From contig JBBRYP010000021.1 in NCBI GenBank assembly GCA_038237515.1, positions 1 through 56,486 of the forward strand: a DNA stretch of 56,486 bases. The letters run 5' to 3'. This DNA comes from JBBQDZ01 sp038237515. Its GTDB lineage: Bacteria > Actinomycetota > Thermoleophilia > Gaiellales > Gaiellaceae. Shown here in pieces: positions 34,519-42,871 of the stretch. Made by a program: the position numbers and the translations under genes. Numbering within the stretch: the stretch's first letter is position 1; every line of letters begins with the position of its first letter. The notes under the pieces were generated by a model. It was not told the origin of the DNA. It did no database searches and saw only the letters and a list, made by a program, of their open reading frames with translations.

Positions 34519-34530
34519 AGGCTATAACCT
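34519..34530. promoter_or_regulatory. Back-to-back divergent -10 boxes
   Basis: AGGCTATAACCT is almost palindromic. The minus strand reads TAGCCT (34524-34519), 9 nt before the GTG at 34509. The plus strand reads TAACCT (34525-34530), 7 nt before the ATG at 34538. The two hexamers abut with no spacer. Confidence 0.55.
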
Positions 34531-34537
34531 GATGGAG

Positions 34538-34777
34538 ATGGCGGACGACAGCCCGGAGATCTTCGACGATCTCTATCTCGGTCTCCGTGCCGGTGGTGCG
34601 CGACGCAAGCAACGGCGCGGCGAGTCGCTGACGCGGGAGGAGGAAGAGGCACTCGGTCGCTGGGAGCGCCTCTCGACTTGGCGGAAGGCGATCGCCATCG
34701 GGGGGTTCTCCGTCGGGACGTTCGGGCTCGGCTTCACCCTCGGCGGCCTCGTGTTCGGCCGCTGGCGCAAGGCGTAG
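34538..34777 (+). CDS. Small single-pass membrane protein
   Basis: This 79-residue protein starts MADDSPEIFDDLYLGLRAGG. It has a basic middle (RRKQRRGESLTREEEEAL) and one C-terminal membrane helix (IAIGGFSVGTFGLGFTLGGL) ending in RWRKA. An ATG at 34532 is also in frame, but 34538 sits 7 nt from the -10 box, the spacing used elsewhere here. No family is recognised. A divergent promoter shared with the phosphoesterase suggests co-regulation. Confidence 0.65.
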   Translation: MADDSPEIFDDLYLGLRAGGARRKQRRGESLTREEEEALGRWERLSTWRKAIAIGGFSVGTFGLGFTLGGLVFGRWRKA

Positions 34778-34955
34778 CCCGACGGCCGGAGGCCCGGTCG
34801 CCGCTGCGGGTGGCTCGCTCCACGCCCGCGCAGGACGTTTCTAGTTTGGTGCAGTCGCGTCACCCACGCGTCGGCGCTTCGAGACTACGCTCGTCCGCGG
34901 GGGAAAGAACATCTGGGGGCCCCCTGGGGGACCTTCTCTGCCCGCCGCTCCGGCC

Positions 34956-34972
34956 GTGTCCGACCCGGACAC
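34956..34972 (-). terminator. Hairpin after the AI-2E-family gene
   Basis: GTGTCCG (34956-34962) pairs with CGGACAC (34966-34972) round a 3-nt loop, immediately past the minus-strand stop at 34974. The remaining 34778-34955 contains only a GC-rich run (GGGGGCCCCC) and no visible gene. Confidence 0.45.
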
Positions 34973-34973
34973 C

Positions 34974-36014
34974 TCAGACCTCTGCTTCCTTGGGGGAGAA
35001 GATCACCGTCGGGACCTCCTCCTCGGCGGGATCCTTGTCCAGGACGATCACATCGACGAGCGTCGCGAGGACGGCCGCCAGAGGGACGGCGAGCAGCACC
35101 GCGAAACCGCCGAAGAGAATGCCGACGGCGGTGACGGAGACCAGCACGACGAGCGGCGACAGCCCGACCGCGTCGCCGAGCACCCGCGGCACGACCACGT
35201 AGTCCTCGGCCAGTCGCACGGTCAGGACCACGAGTCCGGCTGCCAGGGCCGTCTGCCACGACTGCGTGAAGCCGACCCCGATCGCAAGCGCGCCGGCGGC
35301 TAGCGGGCCGATCACCGGCACGATCTCCACGATGCCGGCGAACGAGCCGACGAGGATCCAGTACGGCACCCCGATGATCGCGAACGCGATCGAGAGGACG
35401 GTTCCCACGATCAGGATCAGCAGCAACTGCCCGCGGACGAAGGCGCCGAGCTTCAGGTCGATCAGGTCCCACGTGTCGCGGAACACCCGTCGCTTGTCCC
35501 TGGGTAAGAGCGAGGTCACGAGCCGCTGCGCGCGCGGTTTCTCGAAGATCCAGTAGGCGGCCGTCGCGAGCGTGAAGAAGATCCCGATGATGACCTCGAA
35601 GGCCTTCACCGTGATCGAGACCGCCGGATGCAGGAGCTTCGTGCCGGTCGGCAGGTGCTTCAGGCGCTTGTCTAGCGCGACCAGGATGTCGTGCTTGATG
35701 CCGGTTGAGTGAGCCTTGGCTTTCGGGAGGTTGTCGATCGCATGCTGCACCTGGCTCGTAGCGCGCGGGACGACGAGCCAGAGGAAGAGCCCGACGAGTA
35801 CGAGGAGCCCGAGGTAGTGGAGGAGCACCCCCGCGCCCTTCGGCAGGCGGCGGCGGTTGAGGGCCTCGACGCCGGGACGCATCGCGGCGGCGACGATCGC
35901 GGCAAGGAAGAGGAGCGAGATGACGAGCCGCAGCTTCCAGAGCGCGAGCGCAAGGGCGATGACGGCGACGACGACGAGCGTCGCCACGAGCGTCCGCTTC
36001 GCAACCTCGTGCAT
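34974..36014 (-). CDS. AI-2E family transporter
   Basis: This 346-residue polytopic membrane protein has paired N-terminal helices (LVATLVVVAVIALALALW, LVISLLFLAAIVAAA) and a long extracellular or cytoplasmic middle region. The family signature region is LKLGAFVRGQLLLILIVGTV, then IGVPYWILVGSFAGIVEIVPVIGPL, then DYVVVPRVLGDAVGLSPLVVL. The family (UPF0118, YdiK/TqsA-like) includes autoinducer-2 exporters and Na+/H+ antiporters, so substrate is not assigned. It diverges from the PH-domain gene by 26 bp. Confidence 0.85.
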   Translation of the reverse strand: MHEVAKRTLVATLVVVAVIALALALWKLRLVISLLFLAAIVAAAMRPGVEALNRRRLPKGAGVLLHYLGLLVLVGLFLWLVVPRATSQVQHAIDNLPKAKAHSTGIKHDILVALDKRLKHLPTGTKLLHPAVSITVKAFEVIIGIFFTLATAAYWIFEKPRAQRLVTSLLPRDKRRVFRDTWDLIDLKLGAFVRGQLLLILIVGTVLSIAFAIIGVPYWILVGSFAGIVEIVPVIGPLAAGALAIGVGFTQSWQTALAAGLVVLTVRLAEDYVVVPRVLGDAVGLSPLVVLVSVTAVGILFGGFAVLLAVPLAAVLATLVDVIVLDKDPAEEEVPTVIFSPKEAEV

Positions 36015-36040
36015 CCCGCAAGTTGTGTTCCGGAGAGACC

Positions 36041-36523
36041 ATGCGCAAACGGTCCGAGGGCAGGACCGGCAGCCGCGGGGGCGAAGCGTCGTATCTCATG
36101 CTCGCGTCGCCCGACGAGCAGGTCTGTCTCGAGGCTCGCCGGCACGGCATCGTTCTCGCCCGCCCGCTCGCCCGGGCCTGCCTGACGGCGCTTGCCGGCG
36201 CGTTCCTCGTCGCTGCGAGCTGGCCCTTTCCGGTGCTCGGCGCGCCGCTCGTCGCTGCGGGCGCCGCGATCGCGCTCCGCGCCGTCTGGCGCTGGGAGCG
36301 GACGCGACTCGTCGTGACGACCCAGAAGGTCTTCGTCGTGCGCGGGACGCTGAGGCGCCGTGCCTCTGCTGTGCGCCTCCGCTCGATTGGGAGGCTCGAT
36401 CTCGAGCAGTCACTGCTCGGCCGGATGCTCGGCTACGGCACGATCGTCGCCGGCCCGCTCGCGCTCGATCACGTGGTTGACGCCAAGCGCGTCTACCGGC
36501 TCGTCGAGCGCCTGTGCGCCTAA
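36041..36523 (+). CDS. Membrane protein with bacterial PH-like (DUF304) domain
   Basis: This 160-residue protein has a short N-terminal segment (SYLMLASPDEQVCLEARRHG), two close hydrophobic stretches (ACLTALAGAFLVAASWPF, VLGAPLVAAGAAIALRAVW) and a bPH2/DUF304 beta domain (RLVVTTQKVFVVRGTLRRR, then SAVRLRSIGRLDLEQSLLGRMLGYGTI). Such proteins are common and poorly characterised envelope proteins. An upstream ATG at 36023 is in frame, but 36041 has a GGAGAG ribosome binding site close by. Confidence 0.72.
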   Translation: MRKRSEGRTGSRGGEASYLMLASPDEQVCLEARRHGIVLARPLARACLTALAGAFLVAASWPFPVLGAPLVAAGAAIALRAVWRWERTRLVVTTQKVFVVRGTLRRRASAVRLRSIGRLDLEQSLLGRMLGYGTIVAGPLALDHVVDAKRVYRLVERLCA

Positions 36524-36549
36524 ACAGCGAGCTCCCATCGAGGTTCAGA

Positions 36550-36753
36550 GTGAGCACGTTGCCGGTTCGCCTGCTCGTCATCGCCGTGCTGCTGCTCGGC
36601 GCTTCCGCCGCCTTCGTGGGAGCGGTCGGTGCGGTCGGATCGGAAACGTTGACGCTCCCTGTCCGGGTGGAGTACGGAGGCGGCACGGGTACGATTGCGA
36701 GCCGAGCACCCTGTGGTGGCCGACCGTTTCGACACTATCGCGGGCCGCTGTAG
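36550..36753 (+). CDS. Small secreted or membrane protein, unknown
   Basis: The GTG start gives 67 residues. Most of the length is a signal-peptide or membrane helix (VRLLVIAVLLLGASAAFVGA), followed by SETLTLPVRVEYGGGTGT and a single Cys. The frame also opens at 36514, inside the previous gene. It ends just before the SOS box of uvrA. No homology is recognised. Codon bias is compatible with coding. Confidence 0.35.
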   Translation: MSTLPVRLLVIAVLLLGASAAFVGAVGAVGSETLTLPVRVEYGGGTGTIASRAPCGGRPFRHYRGPL

Positions 36754-36754
36754 A

Positions 36755-36768
36755 CGAACGCTTGTTCG
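36755..36768. promoter_or_regulatory. LexA (SOS) box upstream of uvrA
   Basis: CGAACGCTTGTTCG matches the Gram-positive/actinobacterial SOS box (GAAC-N4-GTTC) with both 5-bp arms perfect. It covers the probable -35 TTGTTC (36762-36767), so LexA would block RNA polymerase directly. Confidence 0.85.
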
Positions 36769-36790
36769 ATAGCCGAGGCGCCGTTACACT
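36762..36790 (+). promoter_or_regulatory. Promoter of uvrA
   Basis: A TTGTTC -35 (36762-36767) and a TACACT -10 (36785-36790) are separated by 17 bp. The -10 ends 8 nt before the ATG at 36799, so the mRNA is leaderless or nearly so, and the promoter is under the SOS box. Confidence 0.65.
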
Positions 36791-36798
36791 GGCCTCAC

Positions 36799-39672
36799 AT
36801 GGCCGCCGAAGAGCTCGTTGTCCACGGCGCCCGCGAGCACAACCTCAAGGACGTCACCGTCCGGCTCCCCCGGAACCGGCTCGTCTGCATCACCGGACTT
36901 TCCGGCTCCGGGAAGTCGAGCCTCGCCTTCGACACGATCTACGCCGAGGGTCAGCGGCGCTACGTCGAATCGCTCTCGGCCTACGCGCGGCAGTTCCTCC
37001 AGATGATGGAGAAGCCCGACGTCGACTCGATCGACGGCCTCAGCCCCGCGATCTCGATCGACCAGAAGACGACCTCGCGGAACCCGCGCTCGACTGTCGG
37101 CACCGTCACCGAGATCTACGACTACCTCCGTCTGTTCTACGCGCGCGTCGGCCACCCGCACTGCCCAGTCTGCGGGCGCCCGATCGCCGGCCAGAGCCTC
37201 GACTCGATCGTCGACCAGATCCTTCGGCTGCCGGCGGGGGCCCGGTTCACTGTCAACGCGCCGGTCGTACGTGACCGCAAGGGCGAATACCGCGAGCTGC
37301 TCGACGAGCTTCGAAACGAGGGCTTCACGCGCGTCAAGATCGACGGCGAGCAGCGCCTCCTCGAGGAGCCGATCGAGCTGGACAAGAAGTTCAAGCACAC
37401 GATCGAGGTGGTGGTCGACCGTCTCGTCCAGAAGCAGGATCTGCGAACCCGTCTGACGCAGTCGGTCGAGACGGCGGCGGCGCTCGCGGAAGGCCTCGTC
37501 GCGGTCGACGTGCTCGAATCGGGAGATGCCGTGGCGGCTTCCTCGATGCTCTTCTCCGAGCAGTTCGCCTGCCCGGAGCACGGGGTCTCGCTGCCCGAGC
37601 TCCAGCCGCGCATCTTTTCCTTCAACTCCCCGCACGGCGCCTGCCCGCGGTGCACGGGCCTCGGCTCCCAGCAGGAGATCGACCCCGACCTGCTCGTCCC
37701 CGACCCGACGGTCTCCATCTCGGACGGCGCCCTCGTCCCGTGGGCGGTCGGCAACTCCGGCTTCTACGAGTCGGTCATCCAGGCGATCGCGGACCGCTAC
37801 GAGATCGACATGGACGCTCCGTGGCAGAGCCTGACGCAGGAGCATCAGAACCTCTTCCTGTACGGAACCCAGGGCGATCGCGTCTACGTCAGCTACCGCA
37901 ATCGCATGGGCCGGCGGCGCTCGTACATGCTCGCGTTCGAGGGGATCGTCCCGAGCCTCCAGCGCCGCTACCGGGACACCGATTCCGCGCAGCAGCGCGA
38001 GCGGATCGAGGAATACATGAGCTTCCGGCCCTGTCCCGCCTGCCGTGGCGCCCGCCTGAAGCCCGAAGTGCTCGCTGTCACGGTCGGCGATCGGAACATT
38101 CACGAGTTCACGAAGATGTCCGTGTCGCGCGCGCTCGGCTTCCTCGACGAGCTCGACCTCTCGGAGGTGGAGGAGCTGATCGGGACGCGCATCATCAAGG
38201 AGATTCGCGAGCGGCTCACGTTCCTCGACAACGTCGGCGTCGGCTACCTCCAGCTCGACCGGGCCGCCTCGACGCTCTCGGGTGGGGAGGCGCAACGGCT
38301 GCGGCTCGCGACGCAGATCGGAAGCCAGCTCGTCGGCGTCCTCTACATCCTCGACGAGCCGTCGATCGGACTCCACCAGCGCGACAACGACAAGCTGATC
38401 GGAACGCTCGAGCGCTTGCGCGACCTCGGGAACACTGTGCTCGTCGTCGAGCACGACGAGCAGATGATGCGCGCAGCCGACTGGCTCGTCGACATGGGGC
38501 CGGGCGCCGGCGAGCACGGCGGGCACGTGGTCGCGGAGGGACAGGCCGCGCTCGTCGAGCGGAACCCCGCCTCCGTCACCGGCAAGTTCCTGTCGCGGGA
38601 GCGCACGATCGCCATCCCGCCCAGGCGCACCGACGACTGTGGCTCGTTCTGGGTTCGCGGCGCCTCCATGCACAACCTGAAGGGGATCGACGTCGAGTTC
38701 CCGGTCGGCCGGTTCGTCTGCGTCACCGGGGTCTCCGGCTCCGGCAAGTCGACGCTCGTCAACGAGATCATCTACAAGGCGATCGCCAACCGGCTTCACC
38801 GCCTGCGTGTCAAGCCCGGCCGGCACGATTCGTGCGACGGCATCGAGTGCTACGACAAGGTGATCGACATCGACCAGTCGCCGATCGGCCGCACGCCGCG
38901 CTCCAACCCGGCGACCTACACGAAGCTCTTCGACCACATCCGGGAGCTCTACTCGCTCACCCCCGAGGCGAAGGTGCGCGGCTACAAGCCCGGCCGCTTC
39001 TCGTTCAACGTCCGCGGCGGCCGCTGCGAGACGTGCAAGGGGGACGGCCAGATCAAGATCGAGATGCACTTCCTGCCGGACGTCTACGTCCCGTGCGAGA
39101 CCTGCAAGGGCGCGCGCTACAACCGCGAGACCCTCGAGGTGCGCTTCAAGGGGAAGTCGATCTCGGACGTGCTCGCGATGTCCGTCGAGGAGGCACTGCG
39201 CTTCTTCGCGAAGATCCCGAAGCTCCGCCGCCGGCTGCAGACGCTCCACGACGTCGGCCTCGACTACATCAAGCTCGGGCAGCCTGCGACCACCCTCTCC
39301 GGCGGAGAGGCGCAGCGCGTGAAGCTCGCCTCGGAGCTCTCGAAGGTGGCGACCGGACGGACGCTGTACATCCTCGACGAGCCCACGACCGGGCTGCACT
39401 TCGCGGACATCGAGAAGCTCCTCGAGGTGCTCCAACGCCTCGTCGACTCCGGCAACACCGTCCTTGTGATCGAGCACAACCTCGACGTCATCAAGCAGGC
39501 CGACTGGCTCGTCGACCTCGGGCCCGAAGGGGGTGAGGCCGGAGGCGAGGTGATCGCTGTCGGAACGCCGGAGCAGGTCGCGGAGGTGCCCGACAGCTTC
39601 ACCGGGCAGTTCCTGCGCGGGGTTCTTCCGGAAGCGGCCGCGGCCGGCGCCGATGATGCGCGAGCGGCCTAG
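36799..39672 (+). CDS. uvrA: Excinuclease ABC subunit A
   Basis: This 957-residue damage-recognition ATPase takes part in nucleotide excision repair. Two ABC ATPase modules are present: Walker A GLSGSGKSSLAFDT (near residue 32) and GVSGSGKSTLVNEI (near residue 645), with signatures TLSGGEAQRLRLATQ and TLSGGEAQRVKLASE. Zinc-binding CxxC pairs occur as CPRCTGLG and CETCKGDGQ / CETCKGARY. The length and motif set are those of a standard UvrA, not the drug-resistance paralogue. Expression should rise after DNA damage through the SOS box. Confidence 0.97.
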   Translation: MAAEELVVHGAREHNLKDVTVRLPRNRLVCITGLSGSGKSSLAFDTIYAEGQRRYVESLSAYARQFLQMMEKPDVDSIDGLSPAISIDQKTTSRNPRSTVGTVTEIYDYLRLFYARVGHPHCPVCGRPIAGQSLDSIVDQILRLPAGARFTVNAPVVRDRKGEYRELLDELRNEGFTRVKIDGEQRLLEEPIELDKKFKHTIEVVVDRLVQKQDLRTRLTQSVETAAALAEGLVAVDVLESGDAVAASSMLFSEQFACPEHGVSLPELQPRIFSFNSPHGACPRCTGLGSQQEIDPDLLVPDPTVSISDGALVPWAVGNSGFYESVIQAIADRYEIDMDAPWQSLTQEHQNLFLYGTQGDRVYVSYRNRMGRRRSYMLAFEGIVPSLQRRYRDTDSAQQRERIEEYMSFRPCPACRGARLKPEVLAVTVGDRNIHEFTKMSVSRALGFLDELDLSEVEELIGTRIIKEIRERLTFLDNVGVGYLQLDRAASTLSGGEAQRLRLATQIGSQLVGVLYILDEPSIGLHQRDNDKLIGTLERLRDLGNTVLVVEHDEQMMRAADWLVDMGPGAGEHGGHVVAEGQAALVERNPASVTGKFLSRERTIAIPPRRTDDCGSFWVRGASMHNLKGIDVEFPVGRFVCVTGVSGSGKSTLVNEIIYKAIANRLHRLRVKPGRHDSCDGIECYDKVIDIDQSPIGRTPRSNPATYTKLFDHIRELYSLTPEAKVRGYKPGRFSFNVRGGRCETCKGDGQIKIEMHFLPDVYVPCETCKGARYNRETLEVRFKGKSISDVLAMSVEEALRFFAKIPKLRRRLQTLHDVGLDYIKLGQPATTLSGGEAQRVKLASELSKVATGRTLYILDEPTTGLHFADIEKLLEVLQRLVDSGNTVLVIEHNLDVIKQADWLVDLGPEGGEAGGEVIAVGTPEQVAEVPDSFTGQFLRGVLPEAAAAGADDARAA

Positions 39673-39777
39673 CCGAGCAGCAGGCAGCCGACGTCGCGCG
39701 CCTGCCGGGCGGCCGTTCGCGGGCGGAACTCCGTTCGTCTCGCGCAGATCTCGTTCGTGTCCCCGAAACCGGAACAA

Positions 39778-39783
39778 TAAGCT
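39778..39783 (+). promoter_or_regulatory. -10 hexamer TAAGCT of the Yip1-like gene
   Basis: TAAGCT ends 6 nt before the GTG at 39790. In the 117-bp gap after uvrA a weak GGCAG/CTGCC stem (39683-39706) is the only other structure seen. Confidence 0.45.
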
Positions 39784-39789
39784 GACGCC

Positions 39790-40440
39790 GTGGAGGCACA
39801 TACGGCGTCGCCTGGCAGGAGCCTCGAGAAGGAGTGGTGGCTCCGGACGCTCCTCGTCCTCCAGAGCCCGCGCACCGTCTTCCACGCGCTCCGCGACGAC
39901 TCGACCGAAGCGTCCGAGGCGCGTGCGGAGCCCATGCTGGCGATCGTCTTCCTCGGCGGCATCTCCACCGTCCTCGCCACCGGCACGGCGGGGCATCTCC
40001 TCGACGATCATGTCTACGACACGCTGCTGATCGCCGTCTGGGCGATCTTCGCGGGGGGGATCTACGGGATCGCGAGCTACTGGATCCTCGGGGCCGCGCT
40101 CTATCTCGGGGCGCGTGGCGCCGGCGGGATCGGGAGCTACCGGCGGGCACGCCACCTGTTCGGTTTGGCCGCCGCACCGCTCGTCGTCTGGCTCGTCGCC
40201 GTCTGGCCCGTGCGCCTCGCGCTCTACGGGAGCGACCTCTTCCGCAGCGGCGGTGCCGACCGGGGATCCTCGAGCTACGTCTTCGCCGCGCTCGGCCTCG
40301 TCTTCCTGACGTGGATCGTCGCCCTGCTCCTCGTCGGAGTGCGGACGGTCCACGGCTGGAGCTGGACGCGCTCGGCAGGGGCCGTCTCCCTCGCGGCGGT
40401 GTTCCTGCTGCTGTTCGGGCTGCTCGCCGCGCTCACCTGA
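39790..40440 (+). CDS. Yip1-domain integral membrane protein
   Basis: This is a 216-residue protein. A soluble start (EKEWWLRTLLVLQSPRTVF) resembles the P-x-x-xF entry of Yip1 proteins and is followed by about five helices (MLAIVFLGGISTVLATG, LLIAVWAIFAGGIYGIASYW, HLFGLAAAPLVVWLVAVWP, YVFAALGLVFLTWIVALLLVG, VSLAAVFLLLFGLLAAL). A role in membrane organisation is inferred from family only. It overlaps the convergent panB by 8 bp. Confidence 0.7.
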   Translation: MEAHTASPGRSLEKEWWLRTLLVLQSPRTVFHALRDDSTEASEARAEPMLAIVFLGGISTVLATGTAGHLLDDHVYDTLLIAVWAIFAGGIYGIASYWILGAALYLGARGAGGIGSYRRARHLFGLAAAPLVVWLVAVWPVRLALYGSDLFRSGGADRGSSSYVFAALGLVFLTWIVALLLVGVRTVHGWSWTRSAGAVSLAAVFLLLFGLLAALT

Positions 40441-41314
40441 CCGCCGCGTCGAGGAGCGCCACCTCCTCCTCGGCGATCGCGTAGGTGTGCTGCTCCTCGG
40501 GGAACCTGCCCGACCGAACCTCGCCCACGTAGGTCTCGAGCGCCAGACGGATCTCCGAGGCGATCTCCGCGTAGCGCTTCACGAAGCGGGGTGCGCTGTC
40601 GGTGTAGCCGAGCAGGTCGTGCCAGACGAGAACCTGGCCGTCGCACCCGGCCCCGGCCCCGATGCCGATCGTCGGCACGGAGAGCCGCCTCGTGATTCGC
40701 TCAGAGACGGCCGCCGGCACCGCCTCAAGGACGAGGGAGAAGCAGCCAGCCCCCTCGAGGGCGAGCGCCTCCTCGAGCAGGCGGACCGCCTTCGCGGCGG
40801 TACGGCCCTGGGCCTTGAAGCCGCCGAGCATCGTCGCCGACTGCGGAGTCAGGCCGACGTGTCCCATGACGGGGATGCCTGCGTCGACGATCGCCCGCGC
40901 CCGGGAGACCGTCGCGCCGCCGCCCTCGAGCTTCACCACGTCTGCGCCGCCTTCTTTCACCAGGCGGATCGCGTTGCGCACGGCGTCCTCGTCGGAGACC
41001 TGGTAGGAGCCGAAGGGCATGTCGCCGACCACGACCGGCCGGCGCGCACCTCGTGTCACCCACTGCGTCATGAAGACCATCTCGTCCATCGAGACGGGGA
41101 CGGTCGAGGGGTGGCCGTGCATGACCATCCCGGCCGTGTCCCCCACGAGGATGAGGTCGACGCCCGCCTCGTCGGCAAGTCTGCCTCCGGGGGCGTCGTA
41201 GGCTGTGACCATCGCGATCTTCTCGCCGCGGCGCTTCATCTCCAGCAGCTCGGGGAGGGGGAGCTTTCCCGGCGCGGGTGCGCTCGGACCGGGCGTGCGG
41301 GGTCGGGTACTCAC
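40433..41314 (-). CDS. panB: 3-methyl-2-oxobutanoate hydroxymethyltransferase
   Basis: This 293-residue enzyme adds a hydroxymethyl group from methylene-tetrahydrofolate to 2-oxoisovalerate, giving ketopantoate, the first step of pantothenate synthesis. MVTAYDAPGGRLADEAGVD, LVGDTAGMVMHGHPSTVPV, GDMPFGSYQ, VKLEGG, GHVGLTPQ and TIGIGAGAGCDGQVLV are the family blocks with metal and substrate ligands. The GTG at 41314 overlaps the panC stop (GTGA), fixing the start. The 2-oxoisovalerate can come from branched-chain amino acids taken up by the Liv system. Confidence 0.95.
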   Translation of the reverse strand: MSTRPRTPGPSAPAPGKLPLPELLEMKRRGEKIAMVTAYDAPGGRLADEAGVDLILVGDTAGMVMHGHPSTVPVSMDEMVFMTQWVTRGARRPVVVGDMPFGSYQVSDEDAVRNAIRLVKEGGADVVKLEGGGATVSRARAIVDAGIPVMGHVGLTPQSATMLGGFKAQGRTAAKAVRLLEEALALEGAGCFSLVLEAVPAAVSERITRRLSVPTIGIGAGAGCDGQVLVWHDLLGYTDSAPRFVKRYAEIASEIRLALETYVGEVRSGRFPEEQHTYAIAEEEVALLDAAVR

Positions 41315-42165
41315 TCTTGGTCTCCTTCCGTCCCCACGAGGGCGGCGCCGCCGGTGTACGCCGGCGCCGGCGCCTCGCTGAGGAGGACGTTGTCGATGAT
41401 CCTCGTCCTGCCGACGCGGACCGCCGTCGCCAGCACGAGCTGGCCTTCGAGGCGCACGGCCTCGAGGTAATCGGGGGAAAGGCCGTTCAGCCTCGCGCGC
41501 GCGGCCGCGACGGGGTCGGACCCCGTGAGGAAGGCAGCCCGGCCCGCCTCGAGCGCCCGTGGCAGAGCGAGCGCCCGCTCGCGCTCCGCCGCCGAGAGGA
41601 GCGTGTTGCGCGACGAGAGCGCGAGGCCGTCGGCGTCGCGCACGGTCGGGAGGACTCGGAGCTCCAGCTCGAGGTTCAGGTCGCATGCGACGCGTCTGAC
41701 CACGGCAGCCTGCTGGGCGTCCTTCTGGCCGAAGTACGCGCGGGTGGGGCGAACGATGTTGAAGAGCTTCAGGCAGACGGTGGCGACGCCTCGGAAGTGA
41801 CCGGGCCGGTGCTCGCCCTCGAGGCGGCTGCCGAGGCCCTCGACCTCCACCCAGGTCTCGTGCCCCGGCCGGTAGAGCTCGCCCGGGAGGGGGACGAACA
41901 GAAAGTCGACGCCCACCTCCCCCGCGAGGCGCTCGTCCCTGGCCTCATCGCGCGGATAGGCGGCGACGTCCTCGCCGGCTGCGAACTGCGCCGGGTTGAC
42001 GAAGAGGCTGACGACGACGACGTCGCACTCCGCGCGCGCTGCCCGGAAGAGCGAGAGGTGACCTTCGTGATAGGCGCCCATGGTGGGCACGAGCCCGATG
42101 GTGCGACCGGTGCGGGCCGGCTCCAGCTCCCGTCGCATCTCCGCCACGCTGCGGAGCACCCTCAT
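41311..42165 (-). CDS. panC: Pantothenate synthetase
   Basis: This 284-residue enzyme joins pantoate and beta-alanine with ATP. VPTMGAYHEGHLSLFRAA contains the HxGH nucleotide motif. NPAQFAAGEDVAAYPRD, LEGEHRPGHFRGVATV, FGQKDAQQ and LSSRNTLLS (the SRN of the KMSKS-like loop) are all present. The ATG overlaps the stop of the DUF2520 gene (ATGA) and its own stop overlaps panB, so three genes are read as one tightly coupled unit. Confidence 0.96.
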   Translation of the reverse strand: MRVLRSVAEMRRELEPARTGRTIGLVPTMGAYHEGHLSLFRAARAECDVVVVSLFVNPAQFAAGEDVAAYPRDEARDERLAGEVGVDFLFVPLPGELYRPGHETWVEVEGLGSRLEGEHRPGHFRGVATVCLKLFNIVRPTRAYFGQKDAQQAAVVRRVACDLNLELELRVLPTVRDADGLALSSRNTLLSAAERERALALPRALEAGRAAFLTGSDPVAAARARLNGLSPDYLEAVRLEGQLVLATAVRVGRTRIIDNVLLSEAPAPAYTGGAALVGTEGDQE

Positions 42166-42827
42166 GCGGCGGTTGCCTCGGCGAGGGCGCGATAGACGGG
42201 TTCCACCTCGGGCCGGCGCGCGCGGATTGCCTGCAGATGCGCCTCGACCGTCTCCCAGTCGCCCCGTGCGATCGGGCCGGTCGACTCGAAGCCGTTGTCG
42301 ATCGTGCGCCGCATCAGAGGCAGGAGCGCCTCCGGCGGCGCCCCGGCGAGCTCGAAGAGGGCCGCAGCCTCGCGGTAGAGGGTGACGAGAAAGGGAGAGA
42401 CTAGCGTGGCTCCGGCGTGGTAGAGCGCGCGCGCCTCGTCCGCCAGCGCGAAAGGCCGCAGGCCCAGGAGGTCTGCCAACTCCAGGGCGGTAGCGCGCGC
42501 CTCCTCGTTCTCCGAGACGATCGCCGCGTACGCGCCGTCGAGCTGCTCCGGCCCGCGACGGCGCGCGATCGTCTGCAGCGGGTGCAAGCCGAAGCGCCGG
42601 ACATGGGGATCGAGGGCCGCCAAAGATGTCGCACCACTGACGTGAGCGATCCACGGACCCGCCTCGATCTCGCGTGCGATCCCGGCGATCATGCGGTCGG
42701 GGACGCAGAGGAGGACGACGTCCCCGCCGGCTCCGCGCTCGCGGACCTCGAGGCCGCGCTCGCGAAGGCGGGCGGCGATCGCCAACCCGACGCGTCCGGC
42801 GCCGATGACGCAGATGCTCTGGATCAC
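42162..42827 (-). CDS. DUF2520 Rossmann-fold protein, candidate ketopantoate reductase
   Basis: This 221-residue protein begins with an NAD(P)-binding motif, ICVIGAGRVGLAIAARLRERG, followed by VVLLCVPDRMI, and has an alpha-helical C-terminal half (LYHAGATLVSPFLVTLYREA). The architecture is that of ProC/PanE-like 6-phosphogluconate-dehydrogenase-fold reductases. It is the first gene of the operon with panC and panB, while panE is not seen in the window. The missing pathway step is NADPH reduction of ketopantoate to pantoate. That function is inferred from fold and position. A TAGACT -10 box (42874-42869) would give a ~35-nt leader. Confidence 0.75.
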   Translation of the reverse strand: MIQSICVIGAGRVGLAIAARLRERGLEVRERGAGGDVVLLCVPDRMIAGIAREIEAGPWIAHVSGATSLAALDPHVRRFGLHPLQTIARRRGPEQLDGAYAAIVSENEEARATALELADLLGLRPFALADEARALYHAGATLVSPFLVTLYREAAALFELAGAPPEALLPLMRRTIDNGFESTGPIARGDWETVEAHLQAIRARRPEVEPVYRALAEATAA

Positions 42828-42871
42828 CTCTCACGCTCCAGTTCCGCAGGGGATACCGGGCCGCCGCGAGT

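Noticed and set aside
34915..34930. GGGGGCCCCC-T-GGGGG as a terminator
   Set aside because: The palindrome has no loop and three alternating runs. The nearby 7-bp hairpin at 34956-34972 is a better terminator for the minus-strand gene.
39726..39736. GAAC-TCC-GTTC, possible SOS box before the Yip1-like gene
   Set aside because: The spacer is 3 nt and the LexA box needs 4. It is also 42 bp upstream of the probable -10.
36784..40353. A 1189-codon open frame on the minus strand across uvrA
   Set aside because: It is the antisense shadow of a high-GC coding strand. Its composition is dominated by Arg/Asp/Glu/Val runs with no domain, while uvrA on the plus strand is unmistakable.
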